DNA from: Jeongeupia naejangsanensis
GTDB taxonomy: Bacteria > Pseudomonadota > Gammaproteobacteria > Burkholderiales > Chitinibacteraceae
Length of the DNA stretch: 64,000 nucleotides
Reading direction: 5' to 3'
Assembly (NCBI RefSeq): GCF_016865585.1
Contig: NZ_JAESND010000008.1
Coordinates: 62,001 to 126,000 of the forward strand
Position numbers and translations under genes: made by a program. The notes beneath the pieces are model-generated. The model did not search any database and was not told where the DNA came from. It saw only the letters and a list, made by a program, of their open reading frames with translations. This document shows, piece after piece, positions 54,483 to 63,852 of the stretch (position 1 is its first letter; each line of letters starts with the position of its first letter).

Positions 54483-56833
54483 GGGGCTTGATCCGTTGAA
54501 GGTGGGTCCGGTTGGAGTGCGGGTTGGAACAGCGGTCGGGAAGCGGCCGGCCGGCGCAGCAAGGGCGCGATCAGCCAGGCAAGGCCGACGCCGGACAGCG
54601 TTGCGGTACCGAAGGTGGCCAGTGCCGGCGTGCGGCTGAATGCCAGCAGGCCGAACGACAGCAGGGTGCAGCAGGCGGCGAGCGAAATCGCCAGCACGAT
54701 GCGCACCTCGCCCGGGTGTTCGTTGACGAAAATGCCGTAGTCGATGCCCATGCCGAGCAGCAACAGCAGGGTCAGCACGGTCAGCAACTGCAGCGGAATG
54801 CCCAGCCAGCCGAAGATCGCCAGCGTTGCGATGCTGGCGATCAGCGACGGCGCCAGCACCCGCCAGGTATCGCGACGGTAGCGCCGCCACAGCAGTACGG
54901 CAGTGGCGACATAGGCCGCGAGCAGTACCAGCGCCAGTCGGTCGCGGTAGCGGTCGAGCACGGCGGAAATCTCGGCCGGCTTGTCGACCCAGCGTACGCC
55001 CGGCAAGGACACGTTTGCCAGTGCTTCGGCGTGAGCGGCGCCGGCAAGGCCGGTCAGCATCACCACGCTGGCGTAGCCGTGGCCGGTGTTACCGAGCCAC
55101 AGGTGGCGGGCCGGCAGCGATGCCTTCGATGCCAGCCAGATTTCGGGTGTCAGCAGCGGTGGGGCGGCGGATTGCCGACGCACCCAGGCGTCGTCGAGCC
55201 CGAGATCGTGGGCCAGCGACTGCAGCAAGGCGGGATCGCGCAGTGCTTGCGCACCGGATTGGAGCGCTTGTTGTTCGCTGATCGGCGGCAGCCAGCGGCT
55301 GATGCTCTGGTAACCGGTCATCGCACCCCGGGCGACAAAACCGTCGAGCTGGCGGGTGAGGGCGCGTTCACGTTCGAGCACGGTCTGCGCATCCGGGCCG
55401 CTGACGATGAACAGTTGCGCCGGGCTGGGCAGGCCGAGCAGCTTGCCGATGGCGATCTGTTCCTTCATCAGCTGCCCGTCGGTGCTGACCAGACTGCGCA
55501 CGTCGTCGCTGGCGGTGAGCTTCAGCAAGCCGGCGACGATCAGCGGTGTGGCGACCGCCAGCGCGATCAGCCCGCCACGCCGGCCGAGGCGCGGCCAGCG
55601 CGCCAGCAGTTTCAGCAACGGTGTGCCGAGCACGCCCGGTTCCAGCTTGCTTGGGGCGAGGCGCGGATACCAGAACAGTTCGGACAGCCATGCCGAGGCG
55701 ATGCCGGTGGCGGCGAACACCGCCATCTGCGCCAGACCCGGAAACGGTGTCAGCGCCAGACACAGGTAGGCAAGCGCGGTGAACAGTGTGGCGACCAGCA
55801 GGCTGGGCAGCAGCGTCTCGAGCCGCTTGCCGGCGGCCACAGAAGCACCAAGGCTGGTGCTGTGCAGCAGCAGGCTGTAGTCGACGGCGACGCCGATCAG
55901 GCTGGTACCGAACACCAGCGTCAGCATGTGTACGCGGCCGTACAGCGCGAAGGTGAGCGCCAGCGCGATCGTCATCCCGGTGGCGATCGACAGCGCGACC
56001 AGCGGCAATGCGCGCCAGCCACGGAAGGTCAGCAGCACCAGCAGCAGGATGCCGGCCAGCGAGCCGATGCCGATCGTCGACATCTCCTGCTCGGCCTGTT
56101 GCGCTGCCTTCGCCGCATGCAGCACGACGCCGGCGCGCAGGACGCTGATGTCGGGTGAAGCGGCCTTCAGGCCGGCGATCGCACGGTCGAGCCCGTCGGC
56201 GACGGTTTTCTGTGCGGACAGCGAAAAGGCGCTGTCATTCAGCGTGTACATCAGCACTACGTAGTGGCGGCCGTCGGCATCGACCCACAGCCGGCCGCCG
56301 TCGGGGCGGACACGGGTCAGGTCGCCGAAGCCTTGCAGCCAACGCCCGAACGTACCGAAAGGATCGTCGCGCCAGGCCAGCCCGCTGGTCGACACGGTGG
56401 CGTAGGCCTGTTGCAGCGCGCGTGCCTGCCACGCGGCCTGGCCTTGCGCGAGCGCGCTGGCATCGGCCGGCGTGAACAGCACGTTGCGATACGGCGCATA
56501 AAAATCGCGCAGGGTGTCGAGGTCGAGCGCCTGCGTCTGCGGCGTGACCGGCAACGCCTTGAGGCCGGTGGCGAGGGTGTCGGCGGCGTGCGCTGCCGCA
56601 TCACGGTCGGCGCTGCCGACGAGCAGCACCAGCTGGCGCTCCGACGCCTGCGACAGCGAGGCCATCGCCCGCTCGGCGACCGGATCGCGCTCGTTCTTCG
56701 GCAGCAGCGCGAACAGGTCGGTATCGAGCCGGTTCGCCAGTTGCCGGTGCTGGCTCGCCAGCCAGCCGGCACAGCCGAGCAGCACGATCAGCCAGGCCAG
56801 CGCCAGTGCGCGCCAGAGTCGGGATTCGGTCAT
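54479..56833 (-). CDS. MMPL/RND-superfamily exporter (aryl polyene operon)
   Basis: This 784-aa inner-membrane protein has the two-repeat RND layout: a helix at 9-27, a periplasmic loop of about 220 residues, five helices (IGIGSLAGILLLVLLTF...), then the second loop (about 430-610) and a second five-helix bundle with LLLLGMGIDYGIFV. GVAVDYSLLLHS-type motifs carry the conserved Asp-Tyr pair of MMPL proteins. It should move the pigment lipid out of the inner membrane and is predicted to partner the LolA-like protein encoded 9 nt upstream. Confidence 0.9.
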   Translation of the reverse strand: MTESRLWRALALAWLIVLLGCAGWLASQHRQLANRLDTDLFALLPKNERDPVAERAMASLSQASERQLVLLVGSADRDAAAHAADTLATGLKALPVTPQTQALDLDTLRDFYAPYRNVLFTPADASALAQGQAAWQARALQQAYATVSTSGLAWRDDPFGTFGRWLQGFGDLTRVRPDGGRLWVDADGRHYVVLMYTLNDSAFSLSAQKTVADGLDRAIAGLKAASPDISVLRAGVVLHAAKAAQQAEQEMSTIGIGSLAGILLLVLLTFRGWRALPLVALSIATGMTIALALTFALYGRVHMLTLVFGTSLIGVAVDYSLLLHSTSLGASVAAGKRLETLLPSLLVATLFTALAYLCLALTPFPGLAQMAVFAATGIASAWLSELFWYPRLAPSKLEPGVLGTPLLKLLARWPRLGRRGGLIALAVATPLIVAGLLKLTASDDVRSLVSTDGQLMKEQIAIGKLLGLPSPAQLFIVSGPDAQTVLERERALTRQLDGFVARGAMTGYQSISRWLPPISEQQALQSGAQALRDPALLQSLAHDLGLDDAWVRRQSAAPPLLTPEIWLASKASLPARHLWLGNTGHGYASVVMLTGLAGAAHAEALANVSLPGVRWVDKPAEISAVLDRYRDRLALVLLAAYVATAVLLWRRYRRDTWRVLAPSLIASIATLAIFGWLGIPLQLLTVLTLLLLLGMGIDYGIFVNEHPGEVRIVLAISLAACCTLLSFGLLAFSRTPALATFGTATLSGVGLAWLIAPLLRRPAASRPLFQPALQPDPPSTDQAP

Positions 56834-56842
56834 GGCTGCGGA

Positions 56843-57451
56843 TCAGTCAAAATCGGCCTCGTCCTCGGCACTCATCTGCGTCGACGTCGTCACCTTGCTC
56901 ATCCGTATCCGCGTCACGTCGCCGCTGGCGGCGTTCATCTCGACCTGTTCGATGCTCTTGTCGCCGGCGAGCTTGAGATTGCCGATCAGCTTGGCCATGC
57001 CGGCGTCCTTCGGGCTCAGGACCAGATTCCAGCGCGCGCCCCTGGCGTCACCCTTGACGTCGAAATGCTTGGCCAGCCCGGACAGGTCGCCCGAGAACAG
57101 CGAGAACAGCACGCCGCCGACGGTGCGAACAACCGGCTCCTTGTCGGCGGTCAGCTTCATCAGCGTCTCCTTGCCGTCCTTCTGGACGATCTCGTCGCGG
57201 GCCACCTGCAGCCGCTGGTCGAACGGCTTGACCGTATGCCAGACGACGCCGCGTTTCTTTTCGACGACGAAATGGCCGCTGGCGGTCAGCGTCTTCTTCA
57301 CGCCGACGAGCTGACGCTCCTGCACGAACTCGCCGCGGATCACCGGCGCGTCGACAAGGCGCTTCTGTACGTCCTGCAGCAGCTTGCCATCGGGATCGGC
57401 GTGCGCCAGTGCCGGGAGCAGCAGGGTCAGAGCAAGCAGGCGTTTCAGCAT
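56843..57451 (-). CDS. LolA-like periplasmic carrier (aryl polyene operon)
   Basis: This 202-aa protein has signal peptide MLKRLLALTLLLPALAHA and a LolA-type fold (IRGEFVQERQL, FVVEKKRGVVWHTVKPFDQ, LFSLFSGDLSGLAKHF). Homologues are regular members of APE clusters, thought to ferry the lipid-linked pigment across the periplasm. It overlaps the thioesterase gene by 7 nt. Confidence 0.85.
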   Translation of the reverse strand: MLKRLLALTLLLPALAHADPDGKLLQDVQKRLVDAPVIRGEFVQERQLVGVKKTLTASGHFVVEKKRGVVWHTVKPFDQRLQVARDEIVQKDGKETLMKLTADKEPVVRTVGGVLFSLFSGDLSGLAKHFDVKGDARGARWNLVLSPKDAGMAKLIGNLKLAGDKSIEQVEMNAASGDVTRIRMSKVTTSTQMSAEDEADFD

Positions 57452-57879
57452 GGAACGGGTTCTCCGAGTTTCTCGAACAGCACCGGCGGCGACATGAAGC
57501 ACATCTCGCGCGTTGCGATCTCGACGGCGACCTGCACCGTGTAGCCCTTGGTCAGCCGGGTGCCGGTGTCGGCATCGCGGATTTCGTAGCGGATCTTCAG
57601 CCGGTTTTCCCACTCGACGATTTCGGCGCAGATCTCGATGCGCTGCTGGTAGACGAGCGGCTTGGCGTAGCGGATGTTCAGCTCGATCACCGGCCAGGCG
57701 TAGCCCGAATCGCGCATTTGCGGATAGTCGTAATCGAGAGCCTGCAGCAGTGCGGTGCGTGCGTATTCGAAATAGCGCACGTAGTTGCCGTGCCAGCAGA
57801 TGTCCATCGGATCGAGATCGTGGAAGGGGATGACCCACTCGACACTCGTGCCGCGGGGCGGCTTGGCGGACTTATTCAT
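57445..57879 (-). CDS. 4HBT-type acyl thioesterase (aryl polyene operon)
   Basis: This 144-aa hotdog thioesterase has the signature DLDPMDICWHGNYVRYFEYAR, with catalytic Asp in the 4-hydroxybenzoyl-CoA thioesterase pattern. It may release or edit acyl intermediates (ApeK-like by context). The start MNKSAK at 57879 overlaps the end of the ammonia-lyase gene by 8 nt; longer in-frame starts add non-homologous residues. Confidence 0.87.
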   Translation of the reverse strand: MNKSAKPPRGTSVEWVIPFHDLDPMDICWHGNYVRYFEYARTALLQALDYDYPQMRDSGYAWPVIELNIRYAKPLVYQQRIEICAEIVEWENRLKIRYEIRDADTGTRLTKGYTVQVAVEIATREMCFMSPPVLFEKLGEPVPC

Positions 57880-59446
57880 ACAGCTTCCATTGCTGATGCT
57901 GGATGCCGTCGACGAGGCGGCGCAGCGTGGGTTCGAGCGCCACATCCTCGTTGATGAAGGCGATGTCGTCCGCGAGCTGCCTCACAAAGGCGTCGGCGCC
58001 GGGCTGCAGCGGCATGGCACCCTCAAGGGTGGCCTGCCGCAACGCAAGGCCCTGACGCACGGTGACCAGCATCGCCGCGGCGACCTGCTCGGTCAGCTGC
58101 AGCACCCGCAGGCAGTCGCGCGTGGCGATCGTGCCCATGCTGACCTTGTCCTGGTTGTGGCATTCGGTCGAGCGGCTGAATACCGACGCCGGCATCGTGT
58201 TCTTCAGTGCCTCGGCGGTCCACGCCGATGCGCTGATCTGCAGTGCCTTGAGGCCGTGATTGATCGATGCACGCGGGCCGGTGGCGCCGGACAGGTTCGC
58301 CGGCAGTCCGTGGTTGTAGCGCGCGTCGACCAGCAGGGCCATCTGCCGGTCCAGCAGGTCGGCGACGTTGGCGACGAGGTTCTTCAGGCTGTCCATCGCG
58401 AAGGCGATGTGGCCGCCGTAGAAATGGCCGCCGTGCAGCACCCGTTCGCCGTCCGGGTCGACCAGCGGGTTGTCGTTGGCGCTGTTCAGCTCGTTCTCGA
58501 TCACGTTTTTCAGGAACGGCAGCGCGTCGGCCAGCACGCCGATCACGTGCGGCGCGCAGCGCAGCGAATAGCGGTCCTGCAGGCGGTGGTCGTTGCGGCC
58601 GGCCTTGTTGTCGCCGAGATCGGCGCGCAGCCAGCCGGCCACGCCCTGCTGGCCCGGGTGCGGCTTGGCGGCGAACAGCGTTTCGTCGAAGTGCTGCGGA
58701 TTGCCGTCGCTGGCGGCAACCGCCAGCGCGGTGATCCGCGTCGCGAGCCGGGCCAGATACTCGGCGCGCTCCCACGCCAGGCAGGCCAGCCCGGTCATCA
58801 CCGCTGTGCCGTTCATGATCGCCAGCCCTTCCTTCGGTCGCAGCTTCAGCGGCGTCAGGCCGAAACGCGCCAGCGCATCAAAGGCCGGCAGCGGTTGGCC
58901 GTCGACACGTACTTCGCGCTCGCCGCACAGCACGGCGGCGACGTAGGACAGCGGCGTCAGGTCGCCGCTGGCGCCGACCGACCCTTCCTGCGGAATGCGC
59001 GGCAGGATGTCGTGTTCGAGCAGCGCGGTCAGCTGTTCGAGCAGGCCGGCGCTGACGCCCGAGTAACCCTGCGACAGCGACGTCAGCCGCGCGGCAAGAA
59101 TCGCCCGGGTTTCGGTGTCGCCGAACACTTCGCCGTAGCCGCAGCCGTGATAGGTGTACAGGTGGTGCGGCAGCTCGTACGCCAGCGAGACCGGTACGGC
59201 GACGGTGCATGAATCGCCGTAGCCGGTGGTGACGCCGTAGATCACGCCGTCCACGTCGAGCAGCTTGTCGAGGAAGGCTGCGCCGCGGGCGATGCGGCCG
59301 GTGAATTCGTCGTTGCCGGACAGCGCCGGGCGGGCTTCGCGCCGCGCCAGCCGGGTGATGTCGGCAACGGTCAGGCGGCCTTCGCCGAAGGTGACCGGGC
59401 CGGTGCGGGTCGCACCCTGAAGAGGGGAGCCGGATTTGTTCGTCAT
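57872..59446 (-). CDS. Aromatic amino acid ammonia-lyase, tyrosine type predicted (aryl polyene operon)
   Basis: This 524-aa HAL/PAL/TAL-family enzyme has the MIO-forming tripeptide A159-S160-G161 in SVGASGDLTPLSY and the catalytic Tyr Y70 in IYGVTTGYGD. The substrate-selectivity pair reads H95-L96 (ELPHHLYTYH), as in Rhodobacter tyrosine ammonia-lyase; histidine lyases have Ser-His and phenylalanine lyases Phe-Leu. It would deaminate tyrosine to 4-coumarate, an aryl starter or starter precursor for the polyene. It has ATGA contact with the upstream acyltransferase and an 8-nt overlap with the thioesterase. Confidence 0.9.
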   Translation of the reverse strand: MTNKSGSPLQGATRTGPVTFGEGRLTVADITRLARREARPALSGNDEFTGRIARGAAFLDKLLDVDGVIYGVTTGYGDSCTVAVPVSLAYELPHHLYTYHGCGYGEVFGDTETRAILAARLTSLSQGYSGVSAGLLEQLTALLEHDILPRIPQEGSVGASGDLTPLSYVAAVLCGEREVRVDGQPLPAFDALARFGLTPLKLRPKEGLAIMNGTAVMTGLACLAWERAEYLARLATRITALAVAASDGNPQHFDETLFAAKPHPGQQGVAGWLRADLGDNKAGRNDHRLQDRYSLRCAPHVIGVLADALPFLKNVIENELNSANDNPLVDPDGERVLHGGHFYGGHIAFAMDSLKNLVANVADLLDRQMALLVDARYNHGLPANLSGATGPRASINHGLKALQISASAWTAEALKNTMPASVFSRSTECHNQDKVSMGTIATRDCLRVLQLTEQVAAAMLVTVRQGLALRQATLEGAMPLQPGADAFVRQLADDIAFINEDVALEPTLRRLVDGIQHQQWKLYE

Positions 59447-60375
59447 CGTTCGGACCAGAAAGGATAGAAGTTGAACCACTGCAGCGGCGCGACGCGGCAT
59501 TCGGCTTCGAGCAGCGCCGCGTAGCCGGCAGCCAGCGCTGCAATCGCGCCGCGGCGATCGGCGCGCGGCAGCACGACGCGCTCGGCCAGCAGGCGCACGG
59601 TGATATGGAAATGGTCGCGTCGCCGGCTGGACACCAGCGCGATCAGCGGGCATTTGAGGACGGCCGCCAGTACATAGGGGCCGATCGGCAGCGGCGCCGG
59701 TGCGCCGAGGAAGGGCACGTCGACGGTATCGGGGCGTTGCGACACCGGTACGCGATCACCGGCGATCACGACGAATTCGCCGGCTTCAACGCGCTCGGAC
59801 AGCAGCACGGCGGTCGCGGCGCTGACCTCGCTGACCTGGATCAGCCGGATGTGCGCTTCCGGGTGGGTCTCGCGCAGCAGCCGGTTGAAGCGCTCGGCGT
59901 GCTTGGTATGGACGAGGATGTTGAGGCGGATGTTGCGGCGCGTTTCACCGAGCTTCCGGAGCATCTCGAAATTGCCGATGTGCGCGGTCATCAGTACGCC
60001 GCCACGGCCGGCATCGATGACCGACTGCAGGATTTCGCCGCCGTCGCGGCGGATCTCGGTGTCGTCGAGGTCGCCGCGCCAGACCAGGAGTTTGTCGAGC
60101 ACGGTTTCGGCGAACGACGCGAAATGGCGCAGCACGCTGGCCAGATTCGGCGCCGGCGTGACACCACCGCTGAACGCATGCAGCCGGGCCAGATAATCGC
60201 GGGACGCCGCACGGGCAACCCGGTGACTCAATACGTACCAGCTCAGGATCGGGTAGAGCACCAGCCGGAACGGCCAGCGGCCGAACAGCTTGTAGATGCC
60301 GACCAGCAGCCGGATGCCGCCGATGAAGCCGGCTTCGCCGATCGACGCCCAGTGACTGTCCGGAGCGCGGTTCAT
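59443..60375 (-). CDS. Lysophospholipid/lipid A-type acyltransferase (aryl polyene operon)
   Basis: This 310-aa HtrB/LpxL-like acyltransferase has the catalytic HxxxxE-type box as AHIGNFE (132-137 region), a hydrophobic N-terminal segment (about 35-50), and IAGDRVPVSQ with FLGAPAPLPIGPYVLA. In some APE clusters this domain is fused to a glycosyltransferase; here the two are separate genes overlapping by 4 nt. It probably acylates the glycolipid carrying the polyene. Confidence 0.88.
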   Translation of the reverse strand: MNRAPDSHWASIGEAGFIGGIRLLVGIYKLFGRWPFRLVLYPILSWYVLSHRVARAASRDYLARLHAFSGGVTPAPNLASVLRHFASFAETVLDKLLVWRGDLDDTEIRRDGGEILQSVIDAGRGGVLMTAHIGNFEMLRKLGETRRNIRLNILVHTKHAERFNRLLRETHPEAHIRLIQVSEVSAATAVLLSERVEAGEFVVIAGDRVPVSQRPDTVDVPFLGAPAPLPIGPYVLAAVLKCPLIALVSSRRRDHFHITVRLLAERVVLPRADRRGAIAALAAGYAALLEAECRVAPLQWFNFYPFWSER

Positions 60376-61109
60376 CGCTGTGCACCCAGATGCCGCGCCA
60401 GCAGGCGTGGCGAGCGGCGGAGCATGCCGAAGAACAGCCGCGTGTGCATCCTGCTGATGCGGACGTTGTCGCGCCAGTAATCGAAGTGCGAGACGCCGTC
60501 GGCCGGATAGCGCACCCGGGTCGGCAGGTTGACGACGGGCACGCCGGCCCAGTCGAGCCGCACCAGTACTTCCGGGTCGAAGTCCATCCGGCGCGCCTGC
60601 GGCATTGCGCCGAGCACCGGCAGCGTCGGCGCGAGCGGGTAGATCCGGTAGCCGCACATCGAATCGGTGATGCGCAGGCTCAGCGTGTTGATCCACACCC
60701 AGACGTGGGTCGCATAGCGGCCGTAGAGCCGGCCCTTGGGCACCGAGTCGTCGTAGACCGGACAGCCGGCGATCACTGCGTCGGGATGGGCTGCCATCTC
60801 GGCGAGAAAGCGCGGCACGTCGGCGGTATCGTGCTGGCCGTCGGCGTCGATCTGCAGCGCGTGGCTGTAACCGAGCGCCGCAGCCTCGCGAAAGCCGCTG
60901 ACACAGGCCGCGCCCTTGCCCTGGTTGTGCGTATGGCGCAGCAGCGTCACGCCGTCCAGGGTGGCGAGCCGGTCGAGCACCGCCGCGCAGTGCGGTTCGC
61001 TGCCATCGTCGACCAGCAGCACCGGCAGATCGTGCCCGCGCAGCGCGTCGACGACGGCGCCGATCGCATGGCCGTGGTTGTAGACCGGAATCACTGCGAT
61101 GCAGCTCAT
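60372..61109 (-). CDS. Family 2 glycosyltransferase (aryl polyene operon)
   Basis: This 245-aa GT-A enzyme opens CIAVIPVYNHGHAIGAVVDAL, with LLVDDGSE, LQIDADGQHD (the DxD metal site) and CGYRIYPL, as in polyprenyl-phosphate or lipid glycosyltransferases. It has no membrane helices. It should add a sugar to the anchor lipid. ATGA overlaps join it to the ligase gene before it and the acyltransferase after it. Confidence 0.9.
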   Translation of the reverse strand: MSCIAVIPVYNHGHAIGAVVDALRGHDLPVLLVDDGSEPHCAAVLDRLATLDGVTLLRHTHNQGKGAACVSGFREAAALGYSHALQIDADGQHDTADVPRFLAEMAAHPDAVIAGCPVYDDSVPKGRLYGRYATHVWVWINTLSLRITDSMCGYRIYPLAPTLPVLGAMPQARRMDFDPEVLVRLDWAGVPVVNLPTRVRYPADGVSHFDYWRDNVRISRMHTRLFFGMLRRSPRLLARHLGAQR

Positions 61110-62761
61110 GCGGCGTCTCCGCCGAACACGATCTTGCCGCTCGAATGCGCGCCGGCATCGGAGGTGTAGGCAAAACCGAGCTGCTGCTTGTCGGCGGCCC
61201 AGGTCAGCGCCAGCGTGACGGTCATGCCGGGCTGGATGATGCGCTGGAACTTCAGCTGACGCATGCCGGCGAATTCGCCGGTGATGCCGAAACGCGCCCG
61301 GCCATGACGGACCGCCCAGTCGATCTGCGCGACGCCGGGCAGCACCGGGGTCTGGTCGAAGTGGCCGTCGAAATGCGCCAGATGCGGGCTGATCGACAGC
61401 GTCAGTGTCAGGCCGTGTTCGTCTCGGGTTTCGGTGACGATCTCCGGCTCGGTCGGCGGGGCGAACAGTGCGGCGAGCAGCGATTCGGGCGTCTTGCCCA
61501 TATCGTTCTGCGGCAGCGCGGCGACGTAGCGCCAGCGGCGCGGCAGGCCGACCCGTTCGATGTCGCCGGCCAGTGCATCGCGCAGCCGCCTGTCCAGCGA
61601 TGCCTTGCCGTCGCGTGCGAGTGCCGCGCAGCCGGCCGCGCTGAGGACGACGACGGCGGCGACTTCATCGCGCTGCCGGCTCAGCAGCAGCGTTCTTGCC
61701 GTGTCGACCTCGTTGCATCCGGCCAGCAGCTGTTCGATCCGGCTCAGCGACACGCGTTTTTCCTCGACCTTGACGATGCGGTCGGCGCGGCCGAGCAGGG
61801 TCAGGCGGCCGTCGTTGATGGCCGCACGGTCGTTGGTCGCCAGCCAGCCGTCGGTGGCGAGGAAGGGCGAACGCACCTGCAGCAGACCGTCGTCGTCGAG
61901 TGCGATCTCGACGCCGGGTTGTGGCGTCCAGGCATCCTGCGGGTCGTGGCGATGGGCGATGCCGCCGGTTTCGGAGCTGCCGTAGACCTCGGTGATCCGC
62001 GACCCGAGCAGGGCGCGCGCGGCGAGGTTGGCGTCCGGCGGCAGCGGGCCGCCCGACGAGAACACCGCGTCGAAACGGGCTGCGATGGCGCCACGGTCGG
62101 GCACGGTCGGAATGCGCTTGAGGATGGCCGGGCTGGCGACGAGCACCTGCGCACGGCGGGCCGGCAGCGACCAGACCGATTCGGGATAGGCGAGCGTGTC
62201 GCAGTCGAAGGCACGGCCGGCGGCCAGCGGCCACAGGACGCGGAACAGCAGGCCGTACAGGTGCTGGTGCGGTACGGTCGCGACAATGCGTGCGTCCTGC
62301 GGTATCGCAGCGCCGAAAGCGGCTTCGAGCGCATCGGTTTCGTTGCGCAGCTGGTCCAGCGTTTTGGCGATCGAGCTGGGTGCACCGGTCGAGCCCGAGG
62401 TGAAGACCCGAAGCGACGGCGTGCCGCAGGGTTGGCCGAGTGCGTCGCCCGCCGGCGCATGCGCCCAGTCGTGCAGGACCGAACCGGGCGTCTCACCGAT
62501 CCACGGCAGCGTCAGTGCCGCGTGCGTGGCCGGCAGCGTATCGCCGGGGACGGTGACGGTGAGACCGTTGCGCCATGCGGCGAGCAGCCAGACGGCGAAG
62601 CGGTAGGTATCGGTGTCGAACAGGGCGACGTTTGTGGCGTCGAGTGCGGCCAGCGCGTGCGTTGCGGCGTTGACGTCGGCGCGCAGCGTATCGCGGGAAA
62701 TCGGTGTGTCACCGCGCCAGGCGATGACGGGATGGTCGGGGCTCGGCCATGAATCAGGCAT
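61106..62761 (-). CDS. Acyl/aryl-CoA ligase fused to an ApeI-like dehydratase (aryl polyene operon)
   Basis: This 551-aa fusion protein has an adenylation domain at residues about 1-430 (phosphate loop VFTSGSTGAPSSIAKT, VYGSSETGGIAHRH, LGRADRIVKVEEKRVSL), loading an aryl or acyl starter onto ACP. Residues about 438-551 are a FabA/FabZ-like hotdog domain with LAHFDGHFDQTPVLPGVAQ, containing the catalytic His. In characterised APE systems ligase and dehydratase are separate proteins (ApeH, ApeI). The start at 62761 has GGAAG 6 nt upstream; the ATG at 62773 lacks one. Confidence 0.88.
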   Translation of the reverse strand: MPDSWPSPDHPVIAWRGDTPISRDTLRADVNAATHALAALDATNVALFDTDTYRFAVWLLAAWRNGLTVTVPGDTLPATHAALTLPWIGETPGSVLHDWAHAPAGDALGQPCGTPSLRVFTSGSTGAPSSIAKTLDQLRNETDALEAAFGAAIPQDARIVATVPHQHLYGLLFRVLWPLAAGRAFDCDTLAYPESVWSLPARRAQVLVASPAILKRIPTVPDRGAIAARFDAVFSSGGPLPPDANLAARALLGSRITEVYGSSETGGIAHRHDPQDAWTPQPGVEIALDDDGLLQVRSPFLATDGWLATNDRAAINDGRLTLLGRADRIVKVEEKRVSLSRIEQLLAGCNEVDTARTLLLSRQRDEVAAVVVLSAAGCAALARDGKASLDRRLRDALAGDIERVGLPRRWRYVAALPQNDMGKTPESLLAALFAPPTEPEIVTETRDEHGLTLTLSISPHLAHFDGHFDQTPVLPGVAQIDWAVRHGRARFGITGEFAGMRQLKFQRIIQPGMTVTLALTWAADKQQLGFAYTSDAGAHSSGKIVFGGDAA

Positions 62762-63323
62762 TGCGGCTTCCATTGCGGTGCATGACGATGCGGCGGACGA
62801 GGTATTCGCAGGCGCCGAGCGTGCCGATCAGCACATAGGCGATCAGGCCGTTGTACAGCGCCCAGACGGACTGCGGCTGCGTCGTCGTCCATAGCGCGAT
62901 GCCGCCATTGAGAACGAAGAACACGGCCCAGACCTGGGTGACGCGGCGCGTGTACGCGACGCCTTCGGGCGGGAGTGCGGGTGTCGTCAGGCGTGCCAGC
63001 CGTTCGATGATCGGCGGCGGTCGGACGAGGCTGGCGCTGAAGACGGCGAACAGCACGGCGTTGACGAGTACCGGGTAGTAGGTCAGCGGTAGCGACGAGC
63101 GCGACACCAGTGCCGCGATGCCGAGCAGCGCGGCGGCGAGGCCCAGCCAGCGCGCCGTGCGCGGGCCGATCAGGCCGGAACTGCGCGCACCACGTACCTT
63201 CTTGCTGAAGGCCAGCGGCAGCAGCACGAGGCCTGCGAGCCAGAAAGGCCAGCCTTGCCACTGGCACAGCCAGAACAGCAGCGGCAGCGCCACACCGGCG
63301 GCGATGCCGAACACCCGGTTCAT
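62754..63323 (-). CDS. Predicted inner-membrane protein, COG4648-like (aryl polyene operon)
   Basis: This 189-aa protein has about six hydrophobic helices (VALPLLFWLCQW..., WLGLAAALLGIAALV, YYPVLVNAVLFAVFSASL, VWAVFFVLNGGIALW, GLIAYVLIGTLGACEYLVR). Homologues recur in APE clusters with no assigned function. It overlaps the ligase start by 8 nt and lies 7 nt after the ACP gene. Confidence 0.8.
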   Translation of the reverse strand: MNRVFGIAAGVALPLLFWLCQWQGWPFWLAGLVLLPLAFSKKVRGARSSGLIGPRTARWLGLAAALLGIAALVSRSSLPLTYYPVLVNAVLFAVFSASLVRPPPIIERLARLTTPALPPEGVAYTRRVTQVWAVFFVLNGGIALWTTTQPQSVWALYNGLIAYVLIGTLGACEYLVRRIVMHRNGSRNA

Positions 63324-63330
63324 TGCCGCC

Positions 63331-63576
63331 TTACTGTTGCAGCAGCGCGTGTACGGCGTCGACGACGTCGCCGACGGTGCGCACGCTCTTGAATGCGTCG
63401 GGCTGCATCCGCTTGCCGGTGTGTTTCTGCAGCTTTACGATCAGGTCGACGGCGTCGATGCTGTCGATGTCGAGGTCGTCGTAAAGCCGCGCGTCGAGCG
63501 AGATGCGTGATGCCTCGATCTCGAAGGTTTCTTCGAGCGTCCTGGCAATCCAGTCGTAGATGTCCTGCTTTTGCAT
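63331..63576 (-). CDS. Acyl carrier protein 2 (aryl polyene operon)
   Basis: This 81-aa carrier protein has the phosphopantetheine Ser in DDLDIDSIDAVDL (DSI form). The helices fit the ACP fold. It is one of two ACPs, as in characterised APE systems (ApeE/ApeF). Confidence 0.93.
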   Translation of the reverse strand: MQKQDIYDWIARTLEETFEIEASRISLDARLYDDLDIDSIDAVDLIVKLQKHTGKRMQPDAFKSVRTVGDVVDAVHALLQQ

Positions 63577-63585
63577 GGCGTGGCC

Positions 63586-63846
63586 TTACTTGCTGCGGTT
63601 GGCCGCGACAAAGGCGGCGAGGCTCGCGACCGAGCCGAAATGTTTGCGGGTTTCCTCGGACTCGGCCGACAGCGACAGGCCGTAGCGCTTTTGCAGCGCA
63701 ACGCCTAGCTCGAGCGCGTCGATCGAATCGAGGCCCAGCCCGTCGACGAACAGCGGCGCATCGGTGTCGATGTCGGCCGGGGTCAGGTCTTCGAGGTTGA
63801 GGCTCTCGATGATGAGTGCCTTGATTTCAACAGCCAGATCGGACAT
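63586..63846 (-). CDS. Acyl carrier protein 1 (aryl polyene operon)
   Basis: This 86-aa carrier protein has the modified Ser in DGLGLDSIDALELG. It is paired with the second ACP 9 nt downstream. GGAG lies 11 nt before the ATG. Confidence 0.93.
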   Translation of the reverse strand: MSDLAVEIKALIIESLNLEDLTPADIDTDAPLFVDGLGLDSIDALELGVALQKRYGLSLSAESEETRKHFGSVASLAAFVAANRSK

Positions 63847-63852
63847 TCGGGA

